A stretch of DNA of 64,000 bases from an uncultured Paracoccaceae bacterium (GCA_947489325.1 CANLDA010000005.1:1-64000), one strand, 5' to 3'; counted from the first letter of the stretch, positions 1 to 8,256 are shown. The notes: generated by a model from the letters alone, not told the origin. Made by a program: numbers and translations.

Positions 1-316
1 AGAAATCGACGATAAACGCCCCTGCCGTTTCCTGTTCTTTACTGGCAATATCGTATTCGGCCCAGTTGATTGGGGTCTTTATCTGCAGTGTTTGCTCAAC
101 ATAGCGTGTTTGCGGCTCGGTTATGGGATGAAAGGCGTAAAGCAGCCAAATTTCCTTAACAATGTCGGACTCAATTTTCGCCTTTTTGACACGTGATGTC
201 ATCAATGACGTCAGGCAATCAGATTGCATTCGGAATCGATTTGAAAGACGTCCTTCATCGGGTAAGAGCTTTCGGGTGAAATTTGCAGAACTTGCTCCAA
301 GGTCTCTAATTTTCAT
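1..316 (-). CDS. Hypothetical protein, C-terminus cut by window edge
   Basis: An uninterrupted minus-strand frame of 105 codons runs from an ATG at 316 to base 1 with no stop, so the 3' end lies outside the window. The start is supported by a GGAG motif 10 nt upstream of the ATG. The visible protein begins MKIRDLGASSANF and later contains KIESDIVKEIWLLYAFHPIT and an aromatic stretch around INWAEYDI. There is no signal peptide or membrane segment. I do not recognise the family. It faces away from the secreted protein gene at 554, leaving a 237-bp divergent intergenic region in which I see no gene. The coding call rests on the open frame plus the ribosome binding site. Confidence 0.6.
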   Translation of the reverse strand, partial: MKIRDLGASSANFTRKLLPDEGRLSNRFRMQSDCLTSLMTSRVKKAKIESDIVKEIWLLYAFHPITEPQTRYVEQTLQIKTPINWAEYDIASKEQETAGAFIVDF

Positions 317-553
317 GAATTTACGGCTCCGGCCTTGGGATTTTGTGGATTAGTATCGGCAAGTGTTCTGTTCCAGAAATTCTATTTTCCCTCAGAAACC
401 TAGCCGCGTTACCTGCTTCTTTTGGCAGAAGAATCGGCGCAGCCAAATCCACGTTGAATGTTGTGAAAATTTTAAACATTTTCACATCCGAATTCATCAG
501 TATTTAAGGACCATAGTGGATGCTTTCTCAGCCTTGTTCCGTAGGAGAATTTT

Positions 554-1426
554 ATGAAATTGCGCCCCATTGTCCTATATTTTGTTCTTTGCTTGAGCAC
601 TGTTCTTTTTGTTGGGAACGCAAAAGCCGGGCAGGGAGTGGAGATGTCCCTGGAAGAGCGGATCAATATTGCCGGGCGTCAGGGAATGGTCATTCAGGAA
701 GTGGCAAAACTGGCATGTTTTGCGCGACTTGAGCAGAGTAAAGTGGGCATTGAGCAAGTGGATGAGCTGATAGGCCGTTATGACACCACATTGCGCGGGC
801 TCATGCGTGGCAGTAAAGAGTTAGGACTTGAGAAAGAAAGCGATGCCGACGTGATTGTCGCGATGAAAGAGGCATCCAGTACTTGGCAGAGATTTGTCTT
901 TGCTGTGAAGTTTGATGTGCAGCGCGGGGTTTTGTCGGACAAGGCTTTTGATCTGGTCGTGGAACAGAATTTGGCGCTCACGCAAGATGCTGAGGCGATT
1001 ACGCAGGCAATGAGCAAAAGTTACGGCCTTCAAGAGATGCATCCAGAGCTGGCACATGCGCTGAATGTTGCGACCCATCAAAGGATGCTGTTGCAGAGAA
1101 TTGTGAAAGACGTCTGCCTTACACAGATTGCAGGTTTTCGAAGTCAGGCCCAACAGGATTTGATGAGCAGTGTTCAAGAGTTTGACGCGACCTTAACAGA
1201 TCTCATCGAAGGCAATCAGGCAAAGGACATTGTGTCTGCCCCGACGTGGGATCTTGCGGCGCAACTGGAATATGTCGGCGAGATTTGGCGAGGCTATGCC
1301 TCCGTGTTAGACACCGCGCAATCAGGTCATCCGCTCAGCACACAGGATTTGACAGAGATTCAGGTGATGCTTGAAAAGACATTACCTGAAATGGAAAACG
1401 CCATCTGGATGTATGCCAGTTTCTGA
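554..1426 (+). CDS. Secreted protein with two PilJ-like (type IV pili MCP N-terminal) domains
   Basis: 290 aa with a clear Sec signal peptide: a hydrophobic core over residues 5-20, then an AKA-type cleavage site near residue 25. A GTAGGAG ribosome binding site lies 6 nt before the ATG. The mature protein is all-helical and holds two copies of a motif resembling the PilJ N-terminal domain: NIAGRQGMVIQEVAKLACF at about residue 38 and a related NVATHQRMLLQRIVKDVCL in the second half. In known proteins this domain is the periplasmic sensor of receptors and sensor kinases (PilJ, NarX-like). Here there is no transmembrane anchor after the signal peptide and no MCP or kinase module, so it should be a free periplasmic protein. 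A periplasmic sensing or ligand-binding partner role is inference. It precedes trigger factor but has its own 175-bp gap. Confidence 0.75.
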   Translation: MKLRPIVLYFVLCLSTVLFVGNAKAGQGVEMSLEERINIAGRQGMVIQEVAKLACFARLEQSKVGIEQVDELIGRYDTTLRGLMRGSKELGLEKESDADVIVAMKEASSTWQRFVFAVKFDVQRGVLSDKAFDLVVEQNLALTQDAEAITQAMSKSYGLQEMHPELAHALNVATHQRMLLQRIVKDVCLTQIAGFRSQAQQDLMSSVQEFDATLTDLIEGNQAKDIVSAPTWDLAAQLEYVGEIWRGYASVLDTAQSGHPLSTQDLTEIQVMLEKTLPEMENAIWMYASF

Positions 1427-1601
1427 AAAGAGGTGTATCTTTCTGCTATATCTGCGTGATTTTGGGTAATGGTGGAGGAAAAAGTGCCTCTATTTGCACT
1501 TCGCTGTGAAAGCCCCTTGCGAAGCCCCCAATCCGACAATAGAAGGTCTCAAATTTTGTATATGCGCGCGTCTTGCGCGCCGTAACCTATGGGGAAATGA
1601 C

Positions 1602-2936
1602 ATGCAGGTCACCGAGACGCTGAACGAAGGTCTGAAACGCGGCTATTCTATTGTCGTTAAAGCGGCTGAACTTGACGCAAAGGTCAACGAAAAGCTGGTT
1701 GAAGCGCAGCCTGAAGTCGAAATGAAGGGCTTTCGCAAAGGCAAAGTGCCAATGGCTCTGCTGAAAAAACAGTTCGGCGAGCGCGTTTTGGGCGAAGCCA
1801 TGCAAGAAGCCGTTGACGGCGCGATGAACAAGCATTTCGAAGAAACGGGCGACCGTCCTGCACAGCAGCCCAAAGTCGAAATGAAAAACGGCGAAGAGTG
1901 GAAGCAAGGCGACGACGTCGAAGTTGAAATGTCTTACGAAGCCCTGCCAGAAATTCCTGAGGTTGATCTGAAATCCATCTCTTTGGAGAAGCTGGTTGTT
2001 AAAGCCGAAGACACAGCCGTTGAAGAAGCACTGAGTAATCTGGCCGAAACTGCGCAAGATTTCAAAGCGCGCCGCAAAGGGTCTAAAGCCAAAGACGGCG
2101 ATCAGGTTGTATTTGATTTCGTCGGCAAAGTTGACGGCGAAGCGTTCGAAGGTGGATCCGCCGAAGATTTCCCGCTGACGCTGGGGTCTGCACAGTTCAT
2201 TCCTGGCTTTGAAGAGCAGCTGGTTGGCGTGAAAGCCGAAGAGGAAAAAGACGTCACTGTCACATTCCCAGAAGAATACCAAGCCGAGCATCTGGCAGGT
2301 AAAGAGGCAATTTTCTCTTGCACCATCAAAGAAGTGAAAGAGCCTGTCGCCGCGGAAATCAACGACGAGTTGGCCAAGAAATTCGGCGTTGACGATCTGG
2401 AAGCGTTGAAAACGTCTATTCGTGAGCGCCTGGAAGCAGAATACGCTGGCGCAGCACGCGCTGTAATGAAACGTGGTTTGCTGGATGCGTTGGATGGTTT
2501 GGTCAGCTTTGATTTGCCGCCATCCTTGCTTGAGGCAGAAGCCGGCCAAATCGCGCATCAGCTTTGGCATGAAGATAACCCTGAGGTAACCGATCACAAC
2601 CACCCCGAGATCGAAACCACAGAAGAGCACACCAAACTGGCAGAGCGCCGCGTGCGTCTGGGTCTGTTGTTGGCGCATCTGGGCGAAAAATCAGAAGTCG
2701 AAGTGACCGACGCGGAAATGACCCAAGCGATCATGGCCCAAGCGCGTCAGTATCCTGGCCAAGAACGCCAGTTCTTTGAATTCGTTCAACAGAATGCACA
2801 AATGCAGCAACAGCTGCGTGCGCCACTGTTTGAAGACAAGGTCGTCGATTACGTGTTTGAACTGGCTCAAGTTTCTGAGAAAGAAATCAGCAAAGACGAT
2901 CTGGAAAAAGCTGTTGAGGCATTGGAAGACGAATAA
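1602..2936 (+). CDS. tig: Trigger factor, ribosome-associated chaperone and prolyl isomerase
   Basis: 444 aa from the ATG at 1602, preceded by GGGGAAA. The in-frame extension back to 1494 lacks trigger factor similarity and is not used. The N-terminal ribosome-binding domain holds the signature GFRKGKVP at residues 43-50, which docks on L23 at the exit tunnel. A FKBP-type PPIase domain occupies about residues 150-245 ([20 protein letters not shown]), followed by the long helical C-terminal chaperone arms. Length and domain order match the family. A GC-rich hairpin just upstream (1564-1580) and a strong terminator just downstream indicate a monocistronic unit. It acts co-translationally in the cytoplasm on nascent chains. 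Confidence 0.97.
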   Translation: MQVTETLNEGLKRGYSIVVKAAELDAKVNEKLVEAQPEVEMKGFRKGKVPMALLKKQFGERVLGEAMQEAVDGAMNKHFEETGDRPAQQPKVEMKNGEEWKQGDDVEVEMSYEALPEIPEVDLKSISLEKLVVKAEDTAVEEALSNLAETAQDFKARRKGSKAKDGDQVVFDFVGKVDGEAFEGGSAEDFPLTLGSAQFIPGFEEQLVGVKAEEEKDVTVTFPEEYQAEHLAGKEAIFSCTIKEVKEPVAAEINDELAKKFGVDDLEALKTSIRERLEAEYAGAARAVMKRGLLDALDGLVSFDLPPSLLEAEAGQIAHQLWHEDNPEVTDHNHPEIETTEEHTKLAERRVRLGLLLAHLGEKSEVEVTDAEMTQAIMAQARQYPGQERQFFEFVQQNAQMQQQLRAPLFEDKVVDYVFELAQVSEKEISKDDLEKAVEALEDE

Positions 2937-2959
2937 TTTCGTTTTCCGGAACGATGTAA

Positions 2960-2986
2960 GGGCCGCTGTTTCAGCGGCCCTTTTTT
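2960..2986 (+). terminator. Intrinsic terminator of tig
   Basis: A perfect 9-bp stem GGGCCGCTG / CAGCGGCCC (2960-2968 with 2972-2980) has a 3-nt loop and is followed by six T residues. It lies 24 nt after the tig stop codon, in the right orientation. Confidence 0.93.
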
Positions 2987-2990
2987 ATGA

Positions 2991-3020
2991 TCTGGGGCAG
3001 GGCTGCCATCCTGCCCCAGA
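2991..3020. repeat. 11-bp perfect inverted repeat between tig and luxI
   Basis: TCTGGGGCAGG at 2991-3001 pairs perfectly with CCTGCCCCAGA at 3010-3020 across an 8-nt loop. There is no T tract on either side, so it is not a classical intrinsic terminator. It sits between the convergent ends of tig and luxI and may protect or terminate the leftward luxI transcript; that role is inference. Confidence 0.6.
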
Positions 3021-3051
3021 TATGTCCGGCTCGTGAGTGGAGTGACGCGGG

Positions 3052-3918
3052 TTAAGCGTCGCAGTGCCGAGGGGAGGCCTGCATTCCGGACAATGCTTCC
3101 TTGAGGGCGAGCGCTGCCTTACGCTCTTCAAGGGTTTTTGCATCTTTGATTTGTTCTTCGCAGTATGCGCCAATATCAACTTTTGAATTTGCTTCTTCTG
3201 CGGGTGCTTCTGAAACAGAAGGCTTGCCAGGGAAGTCCAAAAGTTGTGCTGACGATTTGATTTTTTCTTTCCGAGCTTCAAGCATGTTGAGCACTGTGTC
3301 TTCATCCAGAAACACATCATGATGAATGTTAGAGAAGTTACGCACGTTTTCTATCCTTTCTGGAGTGCAATCCAACAACGCAGCCAATGCAGAGACCTTG
3401 CCCATGGGCGCAGTTACTCCGACATAGTCGTATGGCGCGCAATCTGACCGTTTCAGAACACGATCCATGATTGGGTCGATAACGGTCACAATGTCTTTGA
3501 TCCCGGCGTTACGGGCATATTCCAGTGATCCAATCATCAATTCGCTGGTCGCGTATGAAATCGAATTGCGCTCTTTACCGCGCGTCAGGCGTTGTGTGTC
3601 CACGCAAAATCGTGTCGATTCCCACATTGAAGCGCTACGAATTGGAGGTTCACCGTTGAGAATTGCGTGAAAGACATCTGACAACATGTGTGGGCCTGTC
3701 GTTTGCAGCGCTCGAACCGCCGATACAACATTGCCTTCTTCATCCAGTCCAACCACATAAGCCGGGTCCAAACGGTCGAACTCGTCTATTTCCATACCGT
3801 CTTTGATGTTTACTTCCCAACCAAGACGCCCACCAAAAACGCGGGCGCGCAGTCGAAACATGTCTTCCAAGATTGAAGAAAACTTTGCCTTATTTAGTGC
3901 ATCAATGATTAAGATCAT
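3052..3918 (-). CDS. N-acyl-homoserine lactone synthase (LuxI family) with long C-terminal extension
   Basis: 288 aa; the ATG at 3918 is preceded by GGGGGA. The first ~200 residues are a LuxI autoinducer synthase that makes acyl-homoserine lactones from S-adenosylmethionine and acyl-ACP. Family-invariant positions are visible: RARVFGGRLGW (Arg, Phe, Trp near residues 23-34), EFDRLDPAYVVG, SAVRAL, and SMWESTRFCVD, with the Glu and Arg of the active site. Typical LuxI proteins are 190-230 aa. Here about 75 extra residues follow, charged and Pro/Ala-rich and then helical (IKDAKTLEERKAALALKEAL). It lies 129 bp downstream of luxR on the same strand, the usual sender/receiver pairing. The acyl chain it uses cannot be read from sequence. 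Confidence 0.9.
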   Translation of the reverse strand: MILIIDALNKAKFSSILEDMFRLRARVFGGRLGWEVNIKDGMEIDEFDRLDPAYVVGLDEEGNVVSAVRALQTTGPHMLSDVFHAILNGEPPIRSASMWESTRFCVDTQRLTRGKERNSISYATSELMIGSLEYARNAGIKDIVTVIDPIMDRVLKRSDCAPYDYVGVTAPMGKVSALAALLDCTPERIENVRNFSNIHHDVFLDEDTVLNMLEARKEKIKSSAQLLDFPGKPSVSEAPAEEANSKVDIGAYCEEQIKDAKTLEERKAALALKEALSGMQASPRHCDA

Positions 3919-4047
3919 CTCATATCCCCCTGAGTGATAATTGCGATTACCAAACAGGATAAATTTTTCAGGATATTTGACTATTGGGGAAAACCCGTAT
4001 GTCAGAGAATATATATTTTAAGGGTGTATTGAGGTCTTCATACAAAA

Positions 4048-4749
4048 TCAACCGGGGTAAATTAGACCCAAGCCAATTGCACGACCCACGGCTTGCGCTG
4101 TGGTGAGCGCATATAGTTTTTCACGACTCGAACGCAAATGCACTTCTACTGTACGATGAGAAATTGCAAGAATGTCACCGATATCCTGTTGCGATTTGCC
4201 GGCTGCAACCCATTGCATGATTTCTACTTCACGAGAGGACAGATTGGGATGGCGCAGGATATGGCTTAGTGAATCCGAACTCATGACCGTGTCATGGATG
4301 TGCACAGCCATGGACTGCAGTTCACTGATCACTTCGCGTGTTAATTTGTCCCATTCAGAAATAGAACAGTCTCGGGTCACGCTTAGCAGTCCAACATCCC
4401 CGAAGGGACCACGTACAGGAATGGTCAGCCCCTGATCACACAGACCAAAATCATGTGCTTCACGAAAGACGCGTTGGAATTTGTCATCTCGTTCCAAGCG
4501 GCGCCAGTCGACAGGCGCAATGCTGCGTTGTGTCATATGTAGCGTCGGGTCAACCACCTGAAGACCCGATTGGACATAATGATTTTTCCAATCATCCCCA
4601 TAGGTTACATGGCCATGAATAGAGCCGCCGACAGGATTCATCCCAGCGTACGCGGCATTGTCCATCTCAAATTTCTCGCACACTTGATTAAGGAATCCAG
4701 TGTATTGATTTTCTGATGGGGGCAGTGTGCTTAAGTCAAGAATGTCCAT
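4048..4749 (-). CDS. LuxR-family quorum-sensing transcriptional regulator
   Basis: 233 aa. Residues ~20-155 form the autoinducer-binding domain, with the usual aromatic and acidic ligand contacts (DDWKNHYVQSGLQVVDPTL, then PVDWRRL) and a Gly-rich GLTIPVRGPFGDVGLLSVT strand. Residues ~165-228 form the LuxR-type helix-turn-helix (LSSREVEIMQWVAAGKSQQD, then ISHRTVEVHLRSSREKL). It is expected to bind an acyl-homoserine lactone, presumably that made by the adjacent LuxI, and to regulate target promoters. The gene starts 20 bp after the end of the upstream XRE gene, so the two are probably co-transcribed. I see no convincing lux-box palindrome in the 129 bp before luxI; the short GGGG-AAAA-CCC element at 3986-3996 is too weak to call. 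Confidence 0.92.
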   Translation of the reverse strand: MDILDLSTLPPSENQYTGFLNQVCEKFEMDNAAYAGMNPVGGSIHGHVTYGDDWKNHYVQSGLQVVDPTLHMTQRSIAPVDWRRLERDDKFQRVFREAHDFGLCDQGLTIPVRGPFGDVGLLSVTRDCSISEWDKLTREVISELQSMAVHIHDTVMSSDSLSHILRHPNLSSREVEIMQWVAAGKSQQDIGDILAISHRTVEVHLRSSREKLYALTTAQAVGRAIGLGLIYPG

Positions 4750-4769
4750 TCTGCCCTCTGGGATTGCTC

Positions 4770-5192
4770 CTACACTTTATGACGCACTAGTCGAGCATTC
4801 TCTGAACTCGAAGCCCGCGAACCTTCCGACATACTTTTTACAAAGGCAAGAACAGCACGCTTTTGCTCTTTGGGCAAGTCGGAATAAATCTCAAGCATTT
4901 CTAACGCATCTCTGTCGGACAGGAAATCGAATTTATCAACTGGGGTGCCTAATTGCTCATTATCCAAGGCCAGTTCGGCCTCGATCCCGTTGAAAAAATG
5001 GGTGACATGGACGTTCAGGGTTTCGGAAATGGCCCACAAGCGTGATGCGCTGACCCTGTTAATACCTGACTCATATTTTTGAATTTGTTGAAATTTTACA
5101 CCAATTGCATTGCCCAAATCTGTTTGGCTCATACCAAGAGAAAGACGGCGCGCGCGAATGCGTTTGCCTACGAGACCATCAACTTTGTTCAT
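4770..5192 (-). CDS. XRE-family helix-turn-helix regulator
   Basis: 140 aa. A cro/C1-type HTH spans about residues 11-65: RIRARRLSLGMSQTDLGNAI, then GVKFQQIQKYESGINRVSAS. After it comes an acidic helical region (LSDRDALEMLEIYSDLPKEQ) without a recognised ligand domain. This organisation is common in small alphaproteobacterial regulators. It is the first gene of a leftward block with luxR (20-bp gap) and luxI, which suggests it modulates quorum sensing, but no target can be named. The ATG at 5192 is the first start in a well-formed HTH frame. Confidence 0.85.
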   Translation of the reverse strand: MNKVDGLVGKRIRARRLSLGMSQTDLGNAIGVKFQQIQKYESGINRVSASRLWAISETLNVHVTHFFNGIEAELALDNEQLGTPVDKFDFLSDRDALEMLEIYSDLPKEQKRAVLAFVKSMSEGSRASSSENARLVRHKV

Positions 5193-5405
5193 ATTTCACC
5201 CTTTGCTTGTGGTATCCGCCGCCACATACACGAACCGCAGATTATCACACGTTACCAGTTATCCCTTTGGGTGTTGGCAATCTGCCCCAATAAATTCATT
5301 ATGGCAATGATTTATTCGCGCAAGAGTTGTTTCTAGTGATGTCCAATACTCATATTAGAATATGAAAGGGTGGTTTGAAAATGTGGCGAAACTTAATGTG
5401 TGAAA

Positions 5406-5442
5406 CGCAAAAAGGCCGCGCTGATTGGTCAGCGCGGCCTTT
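5406..5442 (-). terminator. Terminator of the rpsF-rpsR-rplI operon
   Basis: A perfect 14-bp stem AAAGGCCGCGCTGA / TCAGCGCGGCCTTT (5411-5424 with 5429-5442) closes a TTGG loop. Read on the minus strand it is followed by a T-rich CCTTTTTGCG stretch, 20 nt after the rplI stop. Confidence 0.92.
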
Positions 5443-5463
5443 GTTGATTTATCAAAGCACTTA

Positions 5464-6075
5464 TCAGGCTTGAGTGTCGTCTTCAGACGCAGGGGCAGGT
5501 GCCTCGTCGTCGTCCTGAGCGGCAGCGCCGATATCGTCAAACAGCTCTGCGATTTCGAATTCTGCCGCAGCTTCTTCTTCAGCTGCCAGTTCCTGGATGG
5601 ATTTACCAGACGCTTGCAGTTCTGCTTCTTCAGCGGAACGTGCGACATTCATTTCGATTTCAACAATGACTTCGGGGTGCAGAACAACAGAAACAGCGTG
5701 CAGGCCCAAGTCTTTGATAGGCTTGATCAGAACAACTTGTTTCTTGTCGAGCGAGAAACCAGCCTCTGTTGCAGCTTCGGCAGAGTCACGTGGGGTGACA
5801 GAGCCATACAGTGCACCAGCGTCGGAAGCGGAACGAATCACGATGAATTGCTGACCATCCAGCTTTTCACCCAATGCTTCTGCTTCTTTCTTGGTTTCAA
5901 GGTTGCGCGCTTCGAGTTGAGCCTTTTGCTCGTCGAATTGTGCAATGTTGTTGGCCGATGCAGTCAAGGCTTTGCCTTGTGGCAACAGAAAATTGCGTGC
6001 AAAGCCTGGCTTTACATCCACAACATCGCCCATCTGACCCAGTTTGGCCACGCGTTCTAGAAGGATAACTTGCAT
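5464..6075 (-). CDS. rplI: 50S ribosomal protein L9
   Basis: 203 aa starting [17 protein letters not shown] with the classic L9 N-terminal signature and [13 protein letters not shown]. An AAGGAGAG ribosome binding site lies 6 nt upstream. The two L9 globular domains are joined by a long helix (residues ~40-75). The C-terminus carries a ~50-residue acidic Ala/Glu/Asp-rich tail ([18 protein letters not shown] and on) that makes it longer than the ~150-aa E. coli protein; such tails are common in Rhodobacterales L9. Last gene of the rpsF-rpsR-rplI operon. It binds 23S rRNA at the base of the L1 stalk. Confidence 0.97.
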   Translation of the reverse strand: MQVILLERVAKLGQMGDVVDVKPGFARNFLLPQGKALTASANNIAQFDEQKAQLEARNLETKKEAEALGEKLDGQQFIVIRSASDAGALYGSVTPRDSAEAATEAGFSLDKKQVVLIKPIKDLGLHAVSVVLHPEVIVEIEMNVARSAEEAELQASGKSIQELAAEEEAAAEFEIAELFDDIGAAAQDDDEAPAPASEDDTQA

Positions 6076-6087
6076 ATCAGTCTCTCC

Positions 6088-6315
6088 TTATTTCACTGCG
6101 TATGGCAGCAGAGCAAGGAAACGGGCACGTTTGATTGCACGGGCCAGTTCACGCTGCTTTTTTGCCGAAACGGCAGTGATACGCGAAGGTACAATTTTGC
6201 CACGCTCAGAGATATAGCGTTGCAGCAACTTCGTGTCTTTGTAATCGATTGCAGGTGCATTGTCGCCCGAGAATGGGCAAACTTTACGACGGCGGAAAAA
6301 TGGTTTTGCAGCCAT
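6088..6315 (-). CDS. rpsR: 30S ribosomal protein S18
   Basis: 75 aa, full length. Typical features are [11 protein letters not shown] near the N-terminus, [19 protein letters not shown], and a basic C-terminal [19 protein letters not shown]. It is 12 bp upstream of rplI and 25 bp downstream of rpsF in the standard bacterial gene order. S18 forms a heterodimer with S6 on the 30S platform. Confidence 0.98.
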   Translation of the reverse strand: MAAKPFFRRRKVCPFSGDNAPAIDYKDTKLLQRYISERGKIVPSRITAVSAKKQRELARAIKRARFLALLPYAVK

Positions 6316-6340
6316 GGTTTAGTGTCCTTTCTTCAAGCTA

Positions 6341-6697
6341 TCAGTTGCGACGTTCGCGGCGATCGCCACGGTCATCTTTTTTCTGCAGTTGAACCGATGG
6401 GCCGTCTTCGTGACCTTCAACTTTGATGGTCAGAACACGCATAACATCGTCATGCAGACGCATCAGGCGTTCCATTTCCTGAACAGCCGGTGCAGGTGCA
6501 TCGGTGCGCAGGAAGGCATAGTGGCCCTTGCGGTTTTTGTTGATCTTATAGGCCATCGTTTTGACGCCCCAGTATTCGCTGTTGACGACGGAGCCGCCGT
6601 TGTCAGCAAGAACTGTGCCAAAATGTTCGATGAGGCCTTCGGCTTGCGCGTTGGACAGGTCCTGGCGCGAGATGAAAACATGCTCGTAAAGGGGCAT
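6341..6697 (-). CDS. rpsF: 30S ribosomal protein S6
   Basis: 118 aa from the ATG at 6697 (MPLYEHVFISRQDLSNAQ), which fits the family N-terminus and has GGAG five nt upstream. The upstream in-frame ATGs at 6712 and 6724 would add a non-homologous leader and are rejected. The fold runs through the conserved GVKTMAYKINKNRKGHYAFL strand. The C-terminus is extended and charged (KKDDRGDRRERRN). First gene of the operon, with a predicted promoter about 110 bp upstream leaving a structured ~100-nt leader. Confidence 0.97.
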   Translation of the reverse strand: MPLYEHVFISRQDLSNAQAEGLIEHFGTVLADNGGSVVNSEYWGVKTMAYKINKNRKGHYAFLRTDAPAPAVQEMERLMRLHDDVMRVLTIKVEGHEDGPSVQLQKKDDRGDRRERRN

Positions 6698-6805
6698 GTG
6701 CACTCCATTCATTTTCAGGCGCATTTCAAAGAGTAGGGGTCTAATCCTTCCGCTCCCTACCCACGAGAGACTGCGCGGCTTAAAACATCTGCGAAAGGAT
6801 GGCGC

Positions 6806-6833
6806 TGTATAGCCGATCTTGGCGCTGGTGCAA
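6806..6833 (-). promoter_or_regulatory. Sigma-70-type promoter of rpsF operon
   Basis: On the minus strand, TTGCAC (6833-6828) and TATACA (6811-6806) are separated by 16 nt. The predicted start near 6799 gives a leader of about 100 nt before rpsF, in which GTAGGG and CCCTAC form a 6-bp stem. Leaders here often carry an S6:S18 binding site; whether this one does cannot be decided by eye. Confidence 0.6.
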
Positions 6834-6977
6834 GTTGAATTCGCATGCGGTGATCAGGTGTGTCGGAAAGAGATGAACAGATGCACCAATTGGCCGGGAT
6901 ATTTCCAATTTATGCCACAATTTAGTCCATTTCTAGGTGAATGCTGCCTTTAAGACTTTATTAGGTGGAGAACTCCC

Positions 6978-7469
6978 ATGCTGGCGGCTGTTGAATTTGA
7001 AGCGGATATCCAAGAAGTGTCTGGACGTTCTGAAAATCGCGGCCCTTCTGTCATCCTGCGCATTGTGTGTTTCCTGTTCGGCATTTCCTTTATTGCTGCA
7101 GGCATCGGATTGTGGATGGTACCGGGGCTGTTCTTGGATGGTGGGATCATCCTGACCAAAGCTATCTTGTCTATTTTGCTGTGTGCTGCAGGTGTGGGGA
7201 TGACGCAGATCAGCATTGAACGCCCCTTGCGCGAGCTGCATTTTGATCGCCGGTTTCAACAGGTCTATCTGGTAGAGGCGACACCACGCGGCCCGGCACA
7301 GGTGCTCAAGGTGTTTGATTATGAAAATATTTCCAAGGTGGATGTCACCGAAACCGATATCGTTTTGGTAGGACAATTTGATCAGACACTGACCACCGTT
7401 CCGATCGAAAGTCGCCGCGTGCGTGAGGAATTGATCGAACAATTGCGGTCTGATCCCATCCTTGTCTAA
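6978..7469 (+). CDS. Conserved small membrane protein, function unknown
   Basis: 163 aa, with GGTGGAG upstream of the ATG. There is a ~20-residue cytoplasmic N-terminus, two close membrane helices (residues ~25-45 and ~55-75: VILRIVCFLFGISFIAAGIG and TKAILSILLCAAGVGMTQ), then a ~85-residue soluble domain that looks like a beta-rich PH-like fold (ELHFDRRFQQVYLVEATPRG, ISKVDVTETDIVLVG). I do not recognise a named family. It diverges from the rpsF operon, with the rpsF promoter in the shared 280-bp gap, and ends at a strong terminator, so it is a single-gene unit. Confidence 0.8.
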   Translation: MLAAVEFEADIQEVSGRSENRGPSVILRIVCFLFGISFIAAGIGLWMVPGLFLDGGIILTKAILSILLCAAGVGMTQISIERPLRELHFDRRFQQVYLVEATPRGPAQVLKVFDYENISKVDVTETDIVLVGQFDQTLTTVPIESRRVREELIEQLRSDPILV

Positions 7470-7500
7470 GGCGCCTAGTCACTTTCAAAGCAGCAACCGC

Positions 7501-7531
7501 ACCGTCGTAGAAAATTCTGCGACGGTTTTTT
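7501..7531 (+). terminator. Intrinsic terminator after the small membrane protein
   Basis: The arms ACCGTCGTAGAA and TTCTGCGACGGT (7501-7512 with 7515-7526, one G-T pair) form an ~11-bp stem, followed by TTTTTT. Confidence 0.9.
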
Positions 7532-7657
7532 CTGCGGTCTTCGTATGAGTGTTCGTAAGAGAACACCAAGTGTTGAAAACTGTTGACTTGCCTTTGGGCG
7601 ATTTAGGCCCATTTTGTCGACACAACAGCACGTAAAGCTAACCTACGGAGACCAATT

Positions 7658-8230
7658 ATGAAGAATGCCATTTTGAGCGCCGCGTTGATTGCCTTGGCAG
7701 GAACTGCATATGCAGCGCCTGAGAAATACACCCTTGATGCCAGCCACAGCCAGGTTTTGTTCTCGTATCAACACCTTGGGTTTTCGACGACCTATGGCAT
7801 GTTTGCGGGATTTGAAGGCGAGATCATGTTTGATCAGGAAGCGCCTGCGAATTCTTCTGTTTCCGTGTCCATTCCAACTCTGTCGATGTTTACAGGGTGG
7901 GAAGCGCGTGAAGGGCATTTCATGTCTGCCGATTTCTTTGGCGCGGATGAAAGTGACATGGTCACCTTTACATCTACTGCGATTGAAGTGACGGGCGAGG
8001 GTCAGGCCAACATCACAGGTGATTTGACCATCAATGACGTTACCAAATCTGTGGTTCTGGATGCCAAGCTTAATCAGATCGGCACACACCCTTCAGCGGG
8101 GAAACCATGGGCTGGATTTGATGGCACCACAACTTTGCTGCGCAGTGATTTCAACCTTGGAAAATTCGCACCATACGTGAGTGACGAGGTTGAGGTGCGC
8201 ATTTCGATTGAAGCCATGAAAGCCGAATAA
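7658..8230 (+). CDS. YceI-family periplasmic lipid/isoprenoid-binding protein
   Basis: 190 aa. The signal peptide MKNAILSAALIALAGTAYA is cleaved at AYA-A. The mature protein starts with the YceI signature YTLDASHSQVLFSYQHLGFS and shows the family beta-barrel pattern through DLTINDVTKSVVLDAKLNQI and a closing FDGTTTLLRSDFNLGKF. YceI lipocalin-like barrels bind polyisoprenoids or quinones in the periplasm; the ligand here is unknown. The neighbouring gene on the opposite strand encodes a cytochrome b561 fused to a second YceI domain, so both probably serve a related quinone or redox function. Ends in its own terminator. Confidence 0.92.
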   Translation: MKNAILSAALIALAGTAYAAPEKYTLDASHSQVLFSYQHLGFSTTYGMFAGFEGEIMFDQEAPANSSVSVSIPTLSMFTGWEAREGHFMSADFFGADESDMVTFTSTAIEVTGEGQANITGDLTINDVTKSVVLDAKLNQIGTHPSAGKPWAGFDGTTTLLRSDFNLGKFAPYVSDEVEVRISIEAMKAE

Positions 8231-8256
8231 TCCGAATTGAGATAATCAAGGAAAAG

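Noticed and set aside
162-557. Two short plus-strand ORFs (162-353, 363-557)
   Set aside because: The first is opposite the better-supported edge gene; the second lacks a ribosome binding site and runs into the 554 gene in another frame.
1494-1601. Longer N-terminus for trigger factor
   Set aside because: The added 36 residues do not look like trigger factor and include a stable hairpin region; the ATG at 1602 has the ribosome binding site.
1587-2678. Long antisense frame (363 codons) over trigger factor
   Set aside because: It lies wholly opposite tig, has a composition typical of a mirrored coding frame, no ribosome binding site and no domain.
3986-3996. lux box before luxI
   Set aside because: GGGG-AAAA-CCC is only a 3-bp dyad with no resemblance to a ~20-bp lux box.
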